Positions 1-11,387 of a stretch of 64,000 nt of DNA are shown here, one piece after another (the stretch's first letter is position 1; each line of letters starts with the position of its first letter). Both the position numbers and the translations under genes were made by a program. The stretch comes from Rhineura floridana (lineage: Eukaryota; Chordata; Lepidosauria; Squamata; Rhineuridae): positions 18,932,739-18,996,738 of the forward strand of contig NC_084499.1 in the NCBI RefSeq assembly GCF_030035675.1, read 5' to 3'. The notes under the pieces are model-generated. The model was not told the origin of the DNA. It made no database searches and saw nothing but the letters and a program-made list of their open reading frames with translations.

Positions 1-1671
1 AACTGCTAGTACCTTATTCGGTGCCTTCCCAGGCATAGGACAACAGCCCTACCACTATTCTCTCCCTTGGAGGATGAGTCCCCTGCAGTGCCACTAATCC
101 TTAGTCCAGCAAAAACCAACCACTGCAAAATAAGATGAGGGCTCTTTAATCAGCTAGCCGGCTCCTCCAGGGCAGTGGAGCCTACCACACTTCAGGTCTG
201 GTCTACCTATTACATAAGGCTTCAGTTGGCTCTAGCTCCCTGCAGAGACACCATCTCCTGTAGCTGCCTCAGGTAGGGCCCCCATGGAGCCACCCAGGGT
301 CCTTGTTCCTACTTGCTTTCTGCTTTGATCATTCACTGCCTGCTTCCCCTGAGACCTCAAGCTTCCATGGAATGAGCCAATGGCCTGCCCGTGCTACCTG
401 GAGCTCCAGGGAGAAAAAAAGCGGGATATAAATGTAATAAACAAATAAAAGATTCTATTATGTTTCTTTTCCTTTTTTGTGTCTCTTAACCAGCTCCTCA
501 GCTCAATTTAAGCTGCCTTTTCCTATTTCCAAAATTTAACCTTTGTTCTGGTTCAGATTTGGAAAGATGCACTTCACCCATTTTAAGCCTGTAAATGCTG
601 GTGAATCTTCACAATTCACAAAACAAACTCCCCGTTACAGTATCTCAGCTTATTCTGTACCCTTTACACAGAAGATCTCCTGTCATTCATCTTCCCCACC
701 CTTCACCTTGGTTCCAGGTTCAAACTTGTCCCACGTCACTACGTCCTGTGAGCCTGCCATGCAACCGGCACAAAATACATTGGCATCAATGCTCGGTTTC
801 CTGGACGATATATGGGTTTCATTACAACCTTCCCTGCACCCACCACCAAAGAGAGGCTCAGCTGTGAGGCAAATTGAGCAGGCACTACATGGGGTGCCTA
901 AAATGGCAGCCCCCATGACATGGATGAAACATATTGCTTTAGAGGGAAATTGGCAAATCCCACTCTGTCCTCTGGATTGTGCACCTGTTTTGACAGCAGT
1001 CACCGCTAGTCCTTCAAGGGCTGTCAATCCAGCTCTTTTCACAAGTGCTAAATCCATGTAAATCAGTCATTTTTTTCTTTTCTTGTTTTTTATAAAAGAC
1101 AGAAATTAGTCAAGCATAATTCCATGAAGTTATTTCATTTGTTTTTGCTCCTGTTCATTTATTCCAATCTGCTGCACCTTCCCGCAGTGAGGTTATTAGC
1201 TCTCTGCTAATGGCTGCCAGCACTCGTTTAATTCTTCTTAATGAATGTATGAGTGAGCAGTGGAGGCTATTATGGGGGGCTTAATAAAGGGCGGGAATGA
1301 ATTTCCTAAAAATTTATTGCTACGTGCTGGTGCTTGAAGATAAAATAAATGGTAATTGCTTGGAACAGGACGGAAGATGATAAAACATCCCTAGACATGA
1401 GAGACATCCCTAGACCCCAAAACATGAAGCATCGTGAAGCTGGGAAACCAATAAGGAAAACTCAACATGGCTGCTTCTTCTGTGAGTTGTCATCTGGGGG
1501 AAAAAGTTACATAATTGATTACTCAGCAGTCTCAGCTGAAAATGGAATTAGAACCTGGTCTGTTCAAAAATCAGGTGAAGTCGTAAACAGTTACAGGCCT
1601 GTACCAATTAACAGAGCAGGTGGGGGACTGTGTGACCGAATACACCCTCATATCAAAAGCAAAAAGTATTA

Positions 1672-1778
1672 GGTTGTATTCAAGGTTAGCTCTGTTCAGA
1701 GTAGACCCACTGAAACTGATGGGCATGAGAAACTTAGGTGCATTAATTTCAGTGGGTCTACTTTGATTCAGTCTTACC
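1672..1778. mobile_element. P2 palindromic element
   Basis: The two arms, 'agagtagacccactgaaact' and 'ttcagtgggtctactttgat', are reverse complements around a short centre. Confidence 0.65.
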
Positions 1779-1782
1779 CCCC

Positions 1783-2033
1783 TCTCATAATGCTAGAAAC
1801 CAACAAGGTCATCCGAAGGAGCTGGATTGTGAGTTTCAGGAAAGACAAAAGGAAGGACTTCTTCACCCAGCACTTAACCTATGAAATTCACTCCCACAAG
1901 ATGCAGAGATGGCCACCAACTTTGATGGCTTCAGAAGAGGACTGGACAAATTCACAGACGATAAGGCTATCCGCAGCTACCAGTCATGATGGTTATATGC
2001 TACCTTCAGGATCAGACCTGGTATGCCTCTAAA
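1783..2033 (+). mobile_element. CR1-like LINE 3' fragment
   Basis: It contains 'aggaaagacaaaaggaagga' and the following 'gatggcttcagaagaggact', the end of the LINE reverse-transcriptase frame (KDKRKDFFTQ) and its 3' UTR. Confidence 0.65.
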
Positions 2034-2055
2034 TCAGGGGAGGGGAAACTCCTCT

Positions 2056-2402
2056 ATGGATGGAGCAATTCCCCTATGAGGAACGGCTGCAGCATTGGGG
2101 GCTTTTTAGCTTAGCAAAAAGGCGAGTAGGAGGTGACATGACAGAAGTGTATAAAATTATGCATGGCGTGGGGAAAATGGACAGAGGAAACTTTTTCTCC
2201 TTCTTTCTCATAACACTAGAAACTCAAGTACACCCAATGAATGTGGGGAGATTCAGGAGAGACAAAAGGAAGGACTACTTCACACAGAGCATAGATAAAC
2301 TATGGAATTCATTCCCATGGGAGGCACCTACTTGGATGGCTTTAAAACAGGATTAGAGAAAATCATGACTATCAATGTCTACTATGCTCTGCCTCCATAG
2401 AT
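2056..2402 (+). mobile_element. CR1-like LINE, ORF2 C-terminus
   Basis: The translation includes EERLQHWGLFSLAKRRVGGD, then DMTEVYKIMHG and FRRDKRKDYFTQ, a pattern shared with the C-terminus of CR1-clade reverse transcriptases. It is 5' truncated and adjacent to a second copy. Confidence 0.75.
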
Positions 2403-2405
2403 GCA

Positions 2406-2512
2406 AAGAAGATGGCCAAATGGACAGGATTTACCTAGTGAAGGCGCCAACTAATTTTTGTATTAGCTGGCTCCTCCGCTAGATACATCCTGTCCATTTG
2501 GGCATCTTCCTT
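2406..2512. mobile_element. P6 palindromic element, single copy
   Basis: Arms 'gaagatggccaaatggacag' (2409-2428) and 'ctgtccatttgggcatcttc' are near-perfect reverse complements. Confidence 0.6.
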
Positions 2513-3167
2513 ATTACTTCCTGCCCAATTTTGCAGAAAAACCCACTGAGTACTGCATCAGGAGCAGGTTGTAAGTAATTGCTGGTGACGTGTGTTCCAT
2601 TTTTCCAGACGTCCTTTAAAAAAATCAATCAATCAAGTGAATAGAGAGAAAGTGTCTTGTTGCAGAGCTTTTGAGCACCTGCCCTACATTAAGATGCTAC
2701 AGTCACACTGCCATCCTCACAGTGAACTGCAGGTCACGTCTCAACAACTGAAAAGAAAACAAAGTGGAAATCAAAGACTCACCTTTTTATAATAGAAATC
2801 TGGCGGAAAAATACAGGCTTTCAAAAAGAGGCTTTTTAAAAACACAACTTCCCCCCCCCTCCAGCCTGTCTACGTCACTCTCTGACCTTTACCAAGAAAA
2901 CACAATCAAACCATATAGATGAAGCAGGGAAACAACGTTGGTCAATATCCTTGGACCAAAAAGAGTAAACTTCATCATCACCAATCCCATATGCATTACA
3001 ATTTCCTTCGTGTAAATTAAGCAGCAGGAAGATATACATCACAGGATCCAGGTTACTGCTAATACCTATTCCTAAAGAAGTCATTCTACAGGCAGTCTAA
3101 ACCCAGACATGATAAGAAATGTGGGTATTCCAAGAATAAGGAATGCCTCAGGAACACACAGGAAGTT

Positions 3168-3345
3168 GCCTTAATGAGTCAGACCCATAGCTCTGTTTAT
3201 ACTAATCAGCTGTCGGTCTCTGAAGTTTCAGGCAGGAGGTCTCTTTCCAAGCACTACCTGGATACTCCAAGGATTGAACCAGGGACCTTCTGCATGCAAA
3301 CCAGTTGCTCTGCCACTGAGACGTGGCCTTTCCCGGATCTTTCCA
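3168..3345 (-). mobile_element. SINE-A
   Basis: Ends with the reverse complement of the tRNA-like head, 'ctctgccactgagacgtggc'. Confidence 0.75.
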
Positions 3346-4039
3346 TGCAACAGGCAGCTTTAGGGGAGTGTTGAGAGCATTCCAGGCTGGGCACGCAGCA
3401 GTGACCTCCAAAAGGCTGTGCCAGCAACCCCACAAGAGTCTCAGACTCTTCTGCAAAAGCTCCCTTTGTCGGACCATCCAATACTGCTGGAAACCCCAAA
3501 GCCATTAATCTACTAGATGTAGCTGGCATGCAAATCCTGGGCTCGGCCATGCACAGCTGGTGCTAAACCAACCCCAGCCAAAACACCACAGCGCAGACCC
3601 AGCCTCGGGCACAGTGGGAAACGCTCTTCTGACTGATCACCTGGCATCCCAAAAATTAAAGTTCCCTTTTTATCATCACCGCAGCTCTTCTCAAGCCCTC
3701 CTGTTTTTTTAACCACAAAAACCTGCCCTTTACCCAAAATGCAGCATGTTGCTCCACTTTGCCTGTGACTCACTGGCAGGCTCGGATGGTGATGCATCTT
3801 GTACAGCTAGATGTTTAAAAAACCAATGAGCGGTTGTGAAAGATGCATCATGCCAGGGGCATCAAAGGTCTGTAAACCCAACTAAAAAACTCTGCTTCCT
3901 AATTTGGAACTATTGAGCTCCTTAGCAGAAGCCCTTCAACTCTGGTATTCTTTTTCTTCAAAAAACATGATCAAGATTGAAAGTTCCTTGTTATTTCAAA
4001 AGATGTAATCCTGAGATGATAACTGCTATCTGCATGAGC

Positions 4040-4345
4040 TTGATCCATTAGGATGAATGGGGCACTGCCTCTCCAACCCCAATCTGCCACAGCCAGCTCC
4101 ACCTGTCCACCTTTCTACTTCCAACCAGCCCAGGAGGTGCCACTGGGTGTCAGCTTCCTTCCCCTCACTCTCAGTGCTGACCTTGTCGAGCTCAGCAGGG
4201 AGGAGGATGGGTACAAAACTAGAATTAGTTGACTCCACCTGTCATTGGCTCTGGCTCCATCTATCATTGGCTCTGTTGCCTGTCATTGGCTCTAACTCTG
4301 CCTACCATTGGCCTCCCTGGCTTCCGCCCTACCAATGTCTACGAG
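4040..4345. repeat. Unclassified dispersed repeat, copy 1
   Basis: It shares with 10570-10850 the phrases 'aaatggggcactgcct', 'cagcagggaggaggatgg', 'caaaactagaat' and 'cctgtcattggctctg', in the same order. The element is not recognised. A short internal motif around 'cattggctct' is itself tandemly repeated. Confidence 0.6.
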
Positions 4346-4489
4346 TACCAACCACCACTGTTTTCAGTCATCTCTATTCTTTCAGCTGAGGGAGTATAAC
4401 CATGAAATACTTAAAAGTATTTACATGGTGATTTAAGCACATTATATACATTATTCCATTAACATGTACAACAACCGTGTAAGGTAGAC

Positions 4490-4695
4490 AGATGGGCCAT
4501 AGCTCAGAGATCGAGCATGTCCTTTGTATACAGAAAGTCCTATGCTCAGTCCTTGTTATTTCTGGTTAGAAGGATCCAGCTGATAGCAGATGATGGGAAA
4601 GAGCCAAAGACTCTGTAAAACTGTTGCCAGTCAGAGTCAACAATATTGGGTTCAATGGACAAATAGTCTGACCTAGGAGACCTTTATGTTCCACT
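4490..4695 (+). mobile_element. SINE-A (diverged)
   Basis: Head 'gatgggccatagctcagaga', then the tail 'ttgccagtcagagtcaacaa'. Confidence 0.65.
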
Positions 4696-4751
4696 GTGAG
4701 TCCCAAGAGAACACCGCCCTTCCAGTCTTATCTTGACCTGTTTGTTTATCG

Positions 4752-4870
4752 GCCCTTTGGCCCTCCAGATGTTGTGAAAAGTTACAACTCCCATCATCCC
4801 TGGTTATTTGCCATGCTTGCATGATGCTGGGAACTGTCGTTCAGGAACATATGGAGGGCCAAAGGTACCC
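4752..4870. mobile_element. P1 palindromic element
   Basis: Runs from 'ggccctttggccctccagat' to 'atggagggccaaaggta'. Confidence 0.75.
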
Positions 4871-4879
4871 TACTCGTGA

Positions 4880-5370
4880 TTTATTTATTTTATTTATCTG
4901 TATTTATTTAGAACATTTATACACCACTTTTCACTTCTGTGATGAACGATTAAAGCAGTTCACATATAAAATGTAACACAATGCAGTATAATCAATAAGA
5001 TCCAATTATTAAAACCAAATCAGGGTGGATGGGAGGGAGCAAAGCTAATATCAGAACAGCAAAAATGGTCAGGAAAAGGTGTAGGCAAAGGAGTGTGTTT
5101 TTAATTTCAAGCAGCAGCTGCCTAACATGGGCAACCCATAACCAGAGTTCTCTGGGTGGCTTACTTAAAGTTGAAAGATTAAAGTACCAAATCCAAATCC
5201 ATTAAAATACAAATGCAGCATAAAAAGCAGATTAGACAACAGAAATCTTTTTTTAAAAAAACTGCAAGACTCTCAAATAGCACAAGCAGATGTTTACAAT
5301 GTCAAAGTTATACAACCCTGCAAAACCTTAAAAGTCTTCAAGCCTTTAAAAGTCATTTCCTACCCTTCTG
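4880..5370 (-). mobile_element. L2-like LINE 3' tails, two adjacent remnants
   Basis: T-rich start (TTTATTTATT), then 'cacttttcacttctg' and A-rich 'aaaaccaaatc' segments; a second similar piece begins about 5125 with 'ttctctgggtggcttactta'. Confidence 0.5.
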
Positions 5371-5384
5371 ATACTCAGTATGTA

Positions 5385-5466
5385 AGAATATAAATAGAGT
5401 CTGCCTACCGGATCAGACCAAATGCCCATCGTAAACCACAGAGGCCAACCGAATGCCTATGGAATG
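5385..5466 (-). mobile_element. CR1-like 3' end, short
   Basis: 'gcctaccggatcagaccaaa' followed by 'gaggccaaccgaatgcct' matches the antisense of the common CR1-like tail seen at 59500-59600. Confidence 0.5.
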
Positions 5467-5475
5467 TAGATCATA

Positions 5476-5667
5476 GGAACTGAGCAAGCTGCCTTATACC
5501 GAGTCAGACCATTGGGTCTATCTCGCTCATTGTAGTCTACACTGACTGGCAGCGGCTCTCCTGGAGTTCAGGCAGGGGACATTCCCAGTTGTACTTGGGG
5601 TTGAACCTGGGACCTTCTGCATTCAGAGCAGATACTCTGCCGCTGAGCTATGGCCCTTCCCATGCCT
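5476..5667 (-). mobile_element. SINE-A
   Basis: Nearly full length; ends 'ctctgccgctgagctatggc'. Confidence 0.85.
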
Positions 5668-6195
5668 GTGAGCAGGACCCGAGCGCAATAGCAGGGCCTG
5701 AGTCTCTCTACCAGGGATATGAATTTGGCCCAAATGATGTTATTTTGACCACACAGGAACTTAAAAAGTCTGCTCTAACAATACACAAAGTAGAACTAAT
5801 GATGCTCACTTATCACTACTATTGTTTATTGCAATAAGGGGCGATTTAAAAACAAGGAAATAAGCAAGTTTAAAGCCTCAAAATTCTCACCTAGGATGAA
5901 AACATGACATTAACTATTTCTTACTTTCTAGAGGCTCCCCTTGAAGTTGTAGGTGCCATTAAAGAGTGCCTGCCTGTCACTCCGTTAGCAATTTGCCAGC
6001 CGAAATTCCTTCTGCTGCCTGGACTTTTGTAAAAAGGAAGTAATAAGGGCAACAGGCACAACAATCAGGGAAATGCTGAGAGTCAGCAGTAGCTGCCAAA
6101 TTCCAGCCATTATTCTAATCTGGCCCGTGTTGTAGGTAGGACTATTATCTTGTGAAATGAAAAAGGCTGATAGGCAGGGTTGTCAAAGTTTCAAG

Positions 6196-6378
6196 ATAGC
6201 TGCCATATACTGAGTCAGACCATTGATCTACCGAGCTCAAGATTATCTACACTGACTGGCAGCAGCTCTCCAGAGCGGCAGACAGAGGTCTTTCACGGCC
6301 CTACCTGGAGATGCCAAGAATTGCACCCGGGACCTTCTGCGGGCCAGACAGATGTTCTACCACTGAGTTATGGCTATT
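6196..6378 (-). mobile_element. SINE-A
   Basis: First of two copies in the same orientation; ends 'ttctaccactgagttatggc'. Confidence 0.8.
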
Positions 6379-6385
6379 ACTTAAC

Positions 6386-6574
6386 CATAGGAATTTAGGA
6401 AGCTGGCCTTATACAGAGTCAGAAAACTGGCCCATCTAGCTCAGTACTGTCGACACCAACTGGCAGGGGATCGCTCCCAGGTTTCAGGAAGGGGGGTCAG
6501 AGATGTCAGGGGCTGAACCTGCAACTTTCTACATGCAAGGCAGATACTCAACCACTGAGCTACAATCCTTCCCC
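6386..6574 (-). mobile_element. SINE-A
   Basis: Second copy of the pair, less than 10 bases after the first; ends 'caaccactgagctacaatcc'. Confidence 0.8.
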
Positions 6575-6614
6575 CAACAGCAACACTGCCATATTCTGTT
6601 TTACATGAACATGT

Positions 6615-6716
6615 GGCATTTCTCTGCTTGACTCGACCTGATCAATAAAATGGTCAGGTGTGATGGGAGTTGTAACCCAACAACATCCAGAAGGCCACAG
6701 GTTCTCCATCCCTGTT
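6615..6716. mobile_element. P1 palindromic element, half
   Basis: Only one arm is clear: 'tgatgggagttgtaacccaa' to 'ggccacaggttctccatccc'. Confidence 0.6.
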
Positions 6717-8512
6717 CTACAGAAAGCAGTCCTGCACTTGTGCACTCTTTACTCACCCTGCATACTTGTCACCAATAGGCAGGTTCATAAGTTCTTTCCC
6801 ATCTTCACACGGTTTACGAAGCCAGAAACAAGTATCTGGCTTGTATGCTTCTCCCTCATACCATATGAAGTCTTTAGCATTTTACTCTCTCTTACATTAA
6901 ACCAGAGTCCCTTGTTCCATCTGAACTGGGCAACTCTAGTTTAATGTTGGTTAACTAACCAGAATCTCCTGTTTTATTAGCTTGGTGAGATGAGATTAAA
7001 CTAGTGTTCCCCAGTTCAGACATAACTGGGAACACTAGTGTAATGTAAGCTATAAATGAAGTGCTAAAACTGGCACAGGAAAGATTTTTTAACCATGCCT
7101 ATTACTTACTTCCTGGTTTGATCAAGTCCATGGTTTATTGCTGCATCCAAACCAGAAACTATGGTTTGTACTAGCTCCCTAAACTTGAATTGCAAATCAG
7201 CTTTGTCTCCCTCACTCCTCATTCCCTTTCGTTCTCTGGAGACTGTGTGCTCTCCCGCTCCAGCACAGGAGCTTTACCTCCTCTAATACAACACAGTTAC
7301 TATCGCTTTAAAAACAAATGAAAGTCAATTTGATTAAAAGTAGCAGCTCTCATAAGTCAATCTACAAAAAACTTGATGCTGTTGTAAAAGGGGGTTGGAG
7401 ACAGATGGTTATTATTTTCTCTTGTTTCAAGTTTTAAAATAGCCCCTAATTAAGAAAGTTAAAACAGCCCCTAATTAGGTGGTGTCATGAGACGTATTCA
7501 TCAAGACGACATTTCAAAAACAGCCAGGAAAAGAGGGAACTTAAGTACTCATTGTCGCACACGGCTTTAAATTTGAACAATTTAAATGCCACCCAGAACT
7601 GCAATTCTCAGATCACCACATTTTACATAGAGACAAGACAACACTGCAGAATATTCCCAATTTTCAAACACAAGCATATATATACACAAACACACAACTT
7701 CGATGGTCTTTTAAACACAAGATGAGATCAGTACTGACAAATGTAAAAGGGATGAATAAGGTTTATTTATAGGCTTCCAAAATAACAAGCAGCTTTTGAG
7801 AGGGGGCAGAAACGGGTTAGGTAAAAGTGTTTGCACTGAATTCTAGGGGTGTTTTTTTTCCTTCAAATTATTCTGAGGTTGTTTGTTTAAATGGAGAAAG
7901 ATGTACTATAACTGATGGACCGGGAGAAGCTCAAGTGCCTGCCAACCTAAGATGCAGAAGGTCAATCAGTAAGAGCAGGTAACATCAAGAGAAATATCAG
8001 TCATCAGGAAGGCGTTTCAAAAATAGATAGAGCTTAAAACTCCATCATAAAGGTTGTCTCTATTCTTTTTTCGATGCCAAATTAAAACTTTTTTTCTTAA
8101 TTTGCCCAGGCCTTTTTGGTTGGTGTTTTAAGGTGCTACCAAACATGCATTTATTATGGCATAGATGCTCCTCATACATGCATCCACATGACATTGATGG
8201 CATCAAAATACCAGCCTGTGAAAATGTTTGCATTAAATCTGATTTAATTTTTTTTAAAAAACCCTCCAAACTTGCCAACAACATATTTGCAATATCTCAA
8301 TGATCCATTTGCAAATTAAGCCACCCATCTGGAAGAACCCTTGTTTACTTTGCTTTATTTTGTTCCACTTTGTTTTATGCTGAGCTTTTAACTACTGCTG
8401 TAATTTGTTATTGTCATTTTATAATCAGTCAATACCTTTATTACTTTATAACCCTTGTCATACTGTTCAGGTTCAAATACAGAGCACAAATAACACTACA
8501 CTGATGATACAA

Positions 8513-8632
8513 TGGGTTGTATCCAACGCTAGTCCTACTCAAGAGTAGACCCACTGAAATGAATAAACATGGCTAACATAAGTGCATTAATTTCAGTGGG
8601 TCTACTCTGAGTAAAACTTAGTTGTAATGACT
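8513..8632. mobile_element. P2 palindromic element
   Basis: Arms 'agagtagacccactgaaatg' and 'atttcagtgggtctactctg' pair closely. Confidence 0.75.
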
Positions 8633-8767
8633 CATTTTATCCAATTTAGCTAATACAGTCCATTTTGTAGTGTTTCCTGTATTACGAAGCTGTCTCACAC
8701 GCTGCAAGAAACCATCTCACTAAGCCCTGCTCATGCCAACTTGCAGCAGCCTCTTTTTGATCCTTTG

Positions 8768-8853
8768 TTATGGGGAAGGGCTGTAGCTCAGTGGTTAGAG
8801 CATCCGCCTTGCATGCAGAAGGTCCTACGTGTAATCCCCTGGCGTCTCCAGGT
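8768..8853 (+). mobile_element. SINE-A, left half (interrupted)
   Basis: Head 'ctgtagctcagtggttagag' through 'ggcgtctccagg', where an L2-like LINE is inserted; the rest resumes at 9531. Confidence 0.85.
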
Positions 8854-8855
8854 AA

Positions 8856-9529
8856 GGTATGCTCTGGTAACCTCGAGATTGGACTACTGCAATGCACTCT
8901 ACGTGGGGCTGCCTTTGAAGACAATTCAGAAAATACAGCTAATGCAAAACGCAGCAGCCAGACTGCTGACGAGGACCAGACGGTCCGCACACATAACACC
9001 TGTTCTGGCGCATTTGCACTGGCTACCTATTTGTTTCCGGGCTAGATTCAAAGTGCTAGTTTTGACTTATAAAGCCTTACACGGTGCGGGACCACAATAC
9101 CTTGCGGAACGCCTCTCCCGCTATGAACCTACCCGCTCACTACGTTCAACATCTAAGGCCCTCCTCCGAGTCCCGTCCCATAGGGAAGCTCGGAGGGCTG
9201 TTACTAGATCCAGGGCCTTTTCAGTGGTGGCCCCCATATTATGGAACAGTCTCCCCGATGAGGTGCGCCTGGCGCCTACTCTTCTATCTTTTTGGCGCCA
9301 GGTTAAAACCTTTTTATTCTCCCAGGCATTTTAATGTTTAATGTTTATTGTTAAGTTAATTTTATTCCAAGTGGTTAAATGCTCAAGCTGTATGTTTTTA
9401 GTGATTTTACCTGATTTTTATTTTACTGTATTGTATTTTATTCCTTGCTGTGAACCACCCAGAGAGCCATAGGCTAAGGGCGGTATAGAAATGGAATGAA
9501 ATAAATAATAAATAATAATAAATAAATAA
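8856..9529 (+). mobile_element. L2-like LINE 3' end inserted in a SINE-A
   Basis: A 5'-truncated non-LTR element. Its frame of about 150 codons is the C-terminus of the reverse transcriptase: [20 protein letters not shown], then [20 protein letters not shown] and [14 protein letters not shown]. The 3' UTR ends in an AATAA-rich tail. A 4-base 'taag' flanks both sides (8853-8856 and 9527-9530). The open frame suggests it is fairly young. Confidence 0.85.
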
Positions 9530-9530
9530 G

Positions 9531-9612
9531 GCTGGGAAAGACTTGTCTCAAACCCTGGACAGCTGCTGTCAGTCAGCGTAGACAATACTGAGCTAGATGG
9601 GGCCGTTTAAGA
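9531..9612 (+). mobile_element. SINE-A, right half (interrupted)
   Basis: 'ggctgggaaagacttgtctc' to 'gtagacaatactgagctaga', continuing the copy begun at 8768. Confidence 0.85.
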
Positions 9613-9639
9613 ACAGGATGGAACAGGATTAAGTATATG

Positions 9640-9960
9640 ACTAAGACTATGATCCTATTAAACTGGAAACACCGGCAACTGAATCTGGGGCCTTCAGGAA
9701 ACAACGCACATGCTATCATGTCACTAAGACTACGAGGCCCAAGAGCTACCGCGGCAACGTTGGAAGGCCCACGGGCTAGGCCACTTGGCCGGCCCGCTGG
9801 TTGCCGCCGCCCTGCTTTCACTTTGCCAGCTGTGGTGGCAGCGTCCTGGGCCAGGGCATGCAGACGGAGACCCCCAGCGTTAAGCTGCACTACTCCTGGC
9901 CTGAGCCGCAGGCCGTCGCCATTTCGGACTGGTGTACTGCCCTTGAAATAGCTGTAAGTT
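9640..9960. other. GC-rich segment of unknown nature
   Basis: Notably GC- and CpG-rich compared with the flanks, with GCCGCC and CCGCAGGCCGTCGCC motifs. Open frames exist on both strands but none resembles a known domain. It could be a fragment of a GC-rich transposon or a small CpG island in ABL1 intron 1. Confidence 0.35.
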
Positions 9961-10036
9961 CAGGCGAGATGGAATGCCTTTCCTGGATATTTTTTCTTAA
10001 TTAATGTTATTTGCTATTTAATTTAATTTTTTGTAA

Positions 10037-10215
10037 GAGCCAGTGTGGTGTAGTGGTTAAGGTGTTGGAGTACGACCTGGGAGACCAGGGTTCGAATCCC
10101 CACATAGCCATGAAGCTCACTGGGTGACCTTGGGCCAGTCACTGCCTTTCGGCCTCATGAAAACCCTATTCATAGGGAAGTCGGAATCGACTTGAAGGCA
10201 GTACATACACACACA
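10037..10215 (+). mobile_element. SINE-B with LINE-derived tail
   Basis: Head 'gccagtgtggtgtagtggtt', tRNA B-box-like 'gggttcgaatcccc', and the 3' end 'gtcggaatcgacttgaaggc', which matches the reverse complement of 51819-51860. Confidence 0.8.
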
Positions 10216-10229
10216 CTTCTTGTTGTATT

Positions 10230-10330
10230 TTTATACTTGTGTTTACTTTTTCTGTAAGCCGCCTTGAGGGCTGTTTGGCCGAAAGGCGGGGTATAAATAA
10301 ACATTCACATAACATAACATTAACATAACT
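10230..10330 (+). mobile_element. LINE 3' tail
   Basis: 'gtaagccgccttgagggctg' followed by 'gcggggtataaataaa' and an A-rich end. Confidence 0.5.
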
Positions 10331-10361
10331 AAGCTATGGCCCATCCCCATGCACAAACTGC

Positions 10362-10480
10362 TTGATATCTAGTGGTCCCATTGATCTCTCTAGCTCAGAA
10401 TTGTCTGCTTTGACCAGCAGTGGTTCTCCAGGGTCTGAGGTAGGGATTTTCCCCATCACCTGCTACCCAAAACCTCTGTT
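10362..10480 (-). mobile_element. SINE-A, partial
   Basis: 'tctctagctcagaattgtct' and 'gttctccagggtctgaggta' are the antisense of the SINE-A 3' half. Confidence 0.6.
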
Positions 10481-10569
10481 TGCTTGTTCGCTTGCTTGCA
10501 AAGAAAGAACAGGACAGCAGGGACTGAGCTTGGGACCTTCTGGACACAGGAAGCTGCCTTATGCCCAGT

Positions 10570-10850
10570 GGGGCCGGCCCATTACGGCAAATGGGGCACT
10601 GCCTCACCCAGCTCAGCCTGCCATCCACCAACGTCCATCTGCCACAACCAGCCCAGGGGCAGGCAGCACTGTCTGCCAGCTTGCTCCTCCAGAGTCTCAG
10701 AGTTGCCCTCATAGAACTCAGCAGGGAGGAGGAGGATGGGGGCAAAACTAGAATGAGTTGGCTCTGCCTGTCATTGGCTCTGGAGCCACCTACTCTTGGC
10801 CTCCCGGCCTTCCTCCCCAGCAGTCCGAATGGGCACTAGCCTCCACTGCT
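10570..10850. repeat. Unclassified dispersed repeat, copy 2
   Basis: Homologous to 4040-4345 in the same orientation; see that entry for shared phrases. Confidence 0.6.
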
Positions 10851-10856
10851 CACATC

Positions 10857-11003
10857 AGACGATTCGTCCATCAGTGCCAGTCGTATACACTCTGACTGGC
10901 AGCAGCCCTCCGGGGTCTCTCAAAGAGGGAAGGATCTTTCCTAGTAGCTGATACCCGATCCTTTTATTTAACTGACGATTCCAGGGACTGACTCTATGAC
11001 TTC
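10857..11003 (-). mobile_element. SINE-A, first part (interrupted)
   Basis: 'ctgactggcagcagccctcc' up to 'gactctatgacttct'; the tRNA-head part resumes at 11196 after an inserted LINE tail. Confidence 0.65.
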
Positions 11004-11195
11004 TTTATTATCATTATTTATTTATTTCATTTATATCCCACCCTTTCTCCACCCTTTCTTTTTTCAGCAAACAAAAACAACTAAAAACACTTTAAAACAT
11101 CGTAAAAACAGACTCCAAAATATGTTAAAACACATAACTGTTAAAAACATATTAAAACAAAGCATATTTTAAAACATTTTTTAAAAAGCCTTCCC
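11004..11195 (-). mobile_element. L2-like LINE 3' tail inserted in a SINE-A
   Basis: TTATTTATTTCATTTATATCC start, then 'aaaacactttaaaacatcg'-type A-rich sequence, the usual minus-orientation L2-like tail of this window. Confidence 0.65.
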
Positions 11196-11247
11196 CATGT
11201 AAAACATGTCCTCGACCACTGAGTTAAGGTCCCTCCCAATACACACA
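11196..11247 (-). mobile_element. SINE-A, head part (interrupted)
   Basis: 'cgaccactgagttaaggtcc' completes the copy begun at 10857. Confidence 0.65.
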
Positions 11248-11387
11248 TGCAAAGCATACCTTCTGGACCTTCCCCTTAATACCTTAGTTCTTGGTTTACC
11301 ATTCCTTAAAATATTCTCACTTTCCTTTCCTAAACGGCACGTTCCTCTCATTAAAGTGTTCCGGACTTGCCTAAAAAGCACAGAGGC

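Noticed and set aside
543-1061. A 172-codon plus frame and an overlapping 124-codon minus frame
   Set aside because: Both strands are open over the same bases, which reflects base composition. Neither translation resembles a protein.
8768-8850. A possible genuine tRNA gene
   Set aside because: The tRNA-like head continues into the SINE-A body and tail, as in over 20 other copies in this window, so it is a SINE and not a tRNA gene.
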